NCBI GenBank assembly: GCA_964626885.1
Contig: CAZVJA010000071.1
Coordinates: 1 to 22,959 of the forward strand
Length of the DNA: 22,959 bases
Direction: 5' to 3'
Source: CAZVJA01 sp964626885
GTDB taxonomy: Bacteria > Planctomycetota > Planctomycetia > Planctomycetales > Planctomycetaceae
A program made the position numbers and the translations under genes. Positions 22,618 through 22,959 of the stretch are shown here, in pieces; the first letter of the stretch is position 1; every line of letters starts with the position of its first letter. Under the pieces are notes generated by a model. That model did not search any database. It had not been told where the DNA came from and worked only from the letters and a program-made list of their open reading frames with translations.

Positions 22618-22959
22618 TCAAATTGAGAACCCCAGGGCGCTAAGTCGCCGCTGTGTCTCTTCTTCCGCGAGCAGTTCGCGGAATGCTCGTACCGCGGGAC
22701 GTTCGAGGCGCGATTTCGGCACGATGAAATCGTAGTGCTCTTCCTGAACCGGCAGAAACCCGAGCCCGTACATCCTGGCGACCGTTTCGATCGCGACTCC
22801 CCAGTCGGCTCGCCCCTGCGCAACAGCCGCCGCGACCGCGTTGTGCGATTTGGTCTGCATTGCGTAGCCCGCCGGCTGCGCGCCGGCCAGCAGCCGATCG
22901 ATCAATATCCGCGTTCCGCTGCCGGCATTGCGATTGGCCATTGTGCATGAGTCATCTTG
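22618..22959 (-). CDS. PBP-like substrate-binding domain protein, C-terminal fragment (cut by right edge)
   Basis: 113 residues are visible; the frame is open to the right edge, so the ATG at 22941 is probably internal and the true start lies outside. The visible part is the C-terminal lobe of a periplasmic-binding-protein-like domain of the PBP_like (PF12727) type: N-R-N-A-G-S-G-T-R at the domain's anion-binding turn, then H-N-A-V-A-A-A-V-A-Q-G-R-A-D-W-G-V-A, then Y-D-F-I-V-P. In this family the domain is fused either to a helix-turn-helix (ModE-like regulators) or to a MoeA-like molybdopterin domain, and is thought to sense molybdate or related ligands. Which fusion applies cannot be seen here. 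The end is 41 bp from the convergent methyltransferase stop. Confidence 0.75.
   Translation of the reverse strand, partial: QDDSCTMANRNAGSGTRILIDRLLAGAQPAGYAMQTKSHNAVAAAVAQGRADWGVAIETVARMYGLGFLPVQEEHYDFIVPKSRLERPAVRAFRELLAEEETQRRLSALGFSI

Noticed and set aside
1..22959. tRNA, rRNA, CRISPR array, insertion sequence or phage genes
   Set aside because: No clover-leaf, spaced direct repeats, transposase motif or terminal inverted repeats were seen on reading both strands.

Overview
The window looks like a chromosomal segment of a planctomycete, probably Planctomycetales. The evidence is the protein content. There are three exported PQQ-like beta-propeller proteins, two of them opening with the W-P-x-W motif common in that phylum. 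There is also an exported HEAT-repeat protein, an ECF sigma/anti-sigma pair, a DUF4912 protein, a formylglycine-generating enzyme very close in motif to human SUMF1, and a two-domain exported alpha/beta hydrolase. No rRNA, tRNA, IS element, phage gene or CRISPR array was seen. Assignments come from reading motifs; no database search was possible.

Left part (1-9700), mostly minus strand: the N-terminal piece of an iron-containing alcohol dehydrogenase (cut by the left edge), a good Rho-independent terminator, and two neighbouring exported beta-propeller proteins in the same direction (851 and 562 aa). These are followed by a PlsC-type acyltransferase and a stand-alone CheY-like receiver. A plus-strand two-CBS-domain protein diverges from the receiver. 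It converges on a family 4 (Fe-S) uracil-DNA glycosylase, which lies downstream of an exported HEAT-repeat protein.

Middle part (9701-16434), plus strand: a third exported propeller protein, then about 1.15 kb without a convincing gene, then a DUF4912 protein with a Rho-N/SAP-like head. Next comes a three-gene unit: ECF sigma factor, membrane anti-sigma-like protein, and an exported charged helical protein that overlaps the anti-sigma gene by 29 bp. An ECF-type promoter-like sequence just upstream of the sigma gene suggests autoregulation.

Right part (16435-22959): an exported hydrolase made of two alpha/beta-hydrolase halves (one apparently dead), then a GT1-like glycosyltransferase. A convergent, apparently lipid-anchored formylglycine-generating enzyme follows, with both catalytic cysteines and a possible leaderless promoter. 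Last are a divergent class I methyltransferase and the C-terminal piece of a PBP-like substrate-binding domain protein (cut by the right edge).

Most genes look like independent units rather than one pathway. The tightest functional links are the sigma/anti-sigma/third-gene unit and the pair of adjacent propeller genes. The most interesting leads are the exported SUMF1-like enzyme with its possible leaderless start, the possible self-regulating ECF unit, the hydrolase with a nucleophile-less half, and a vicinal Cys-Cys plus EF-hand-like loop in one propeller.
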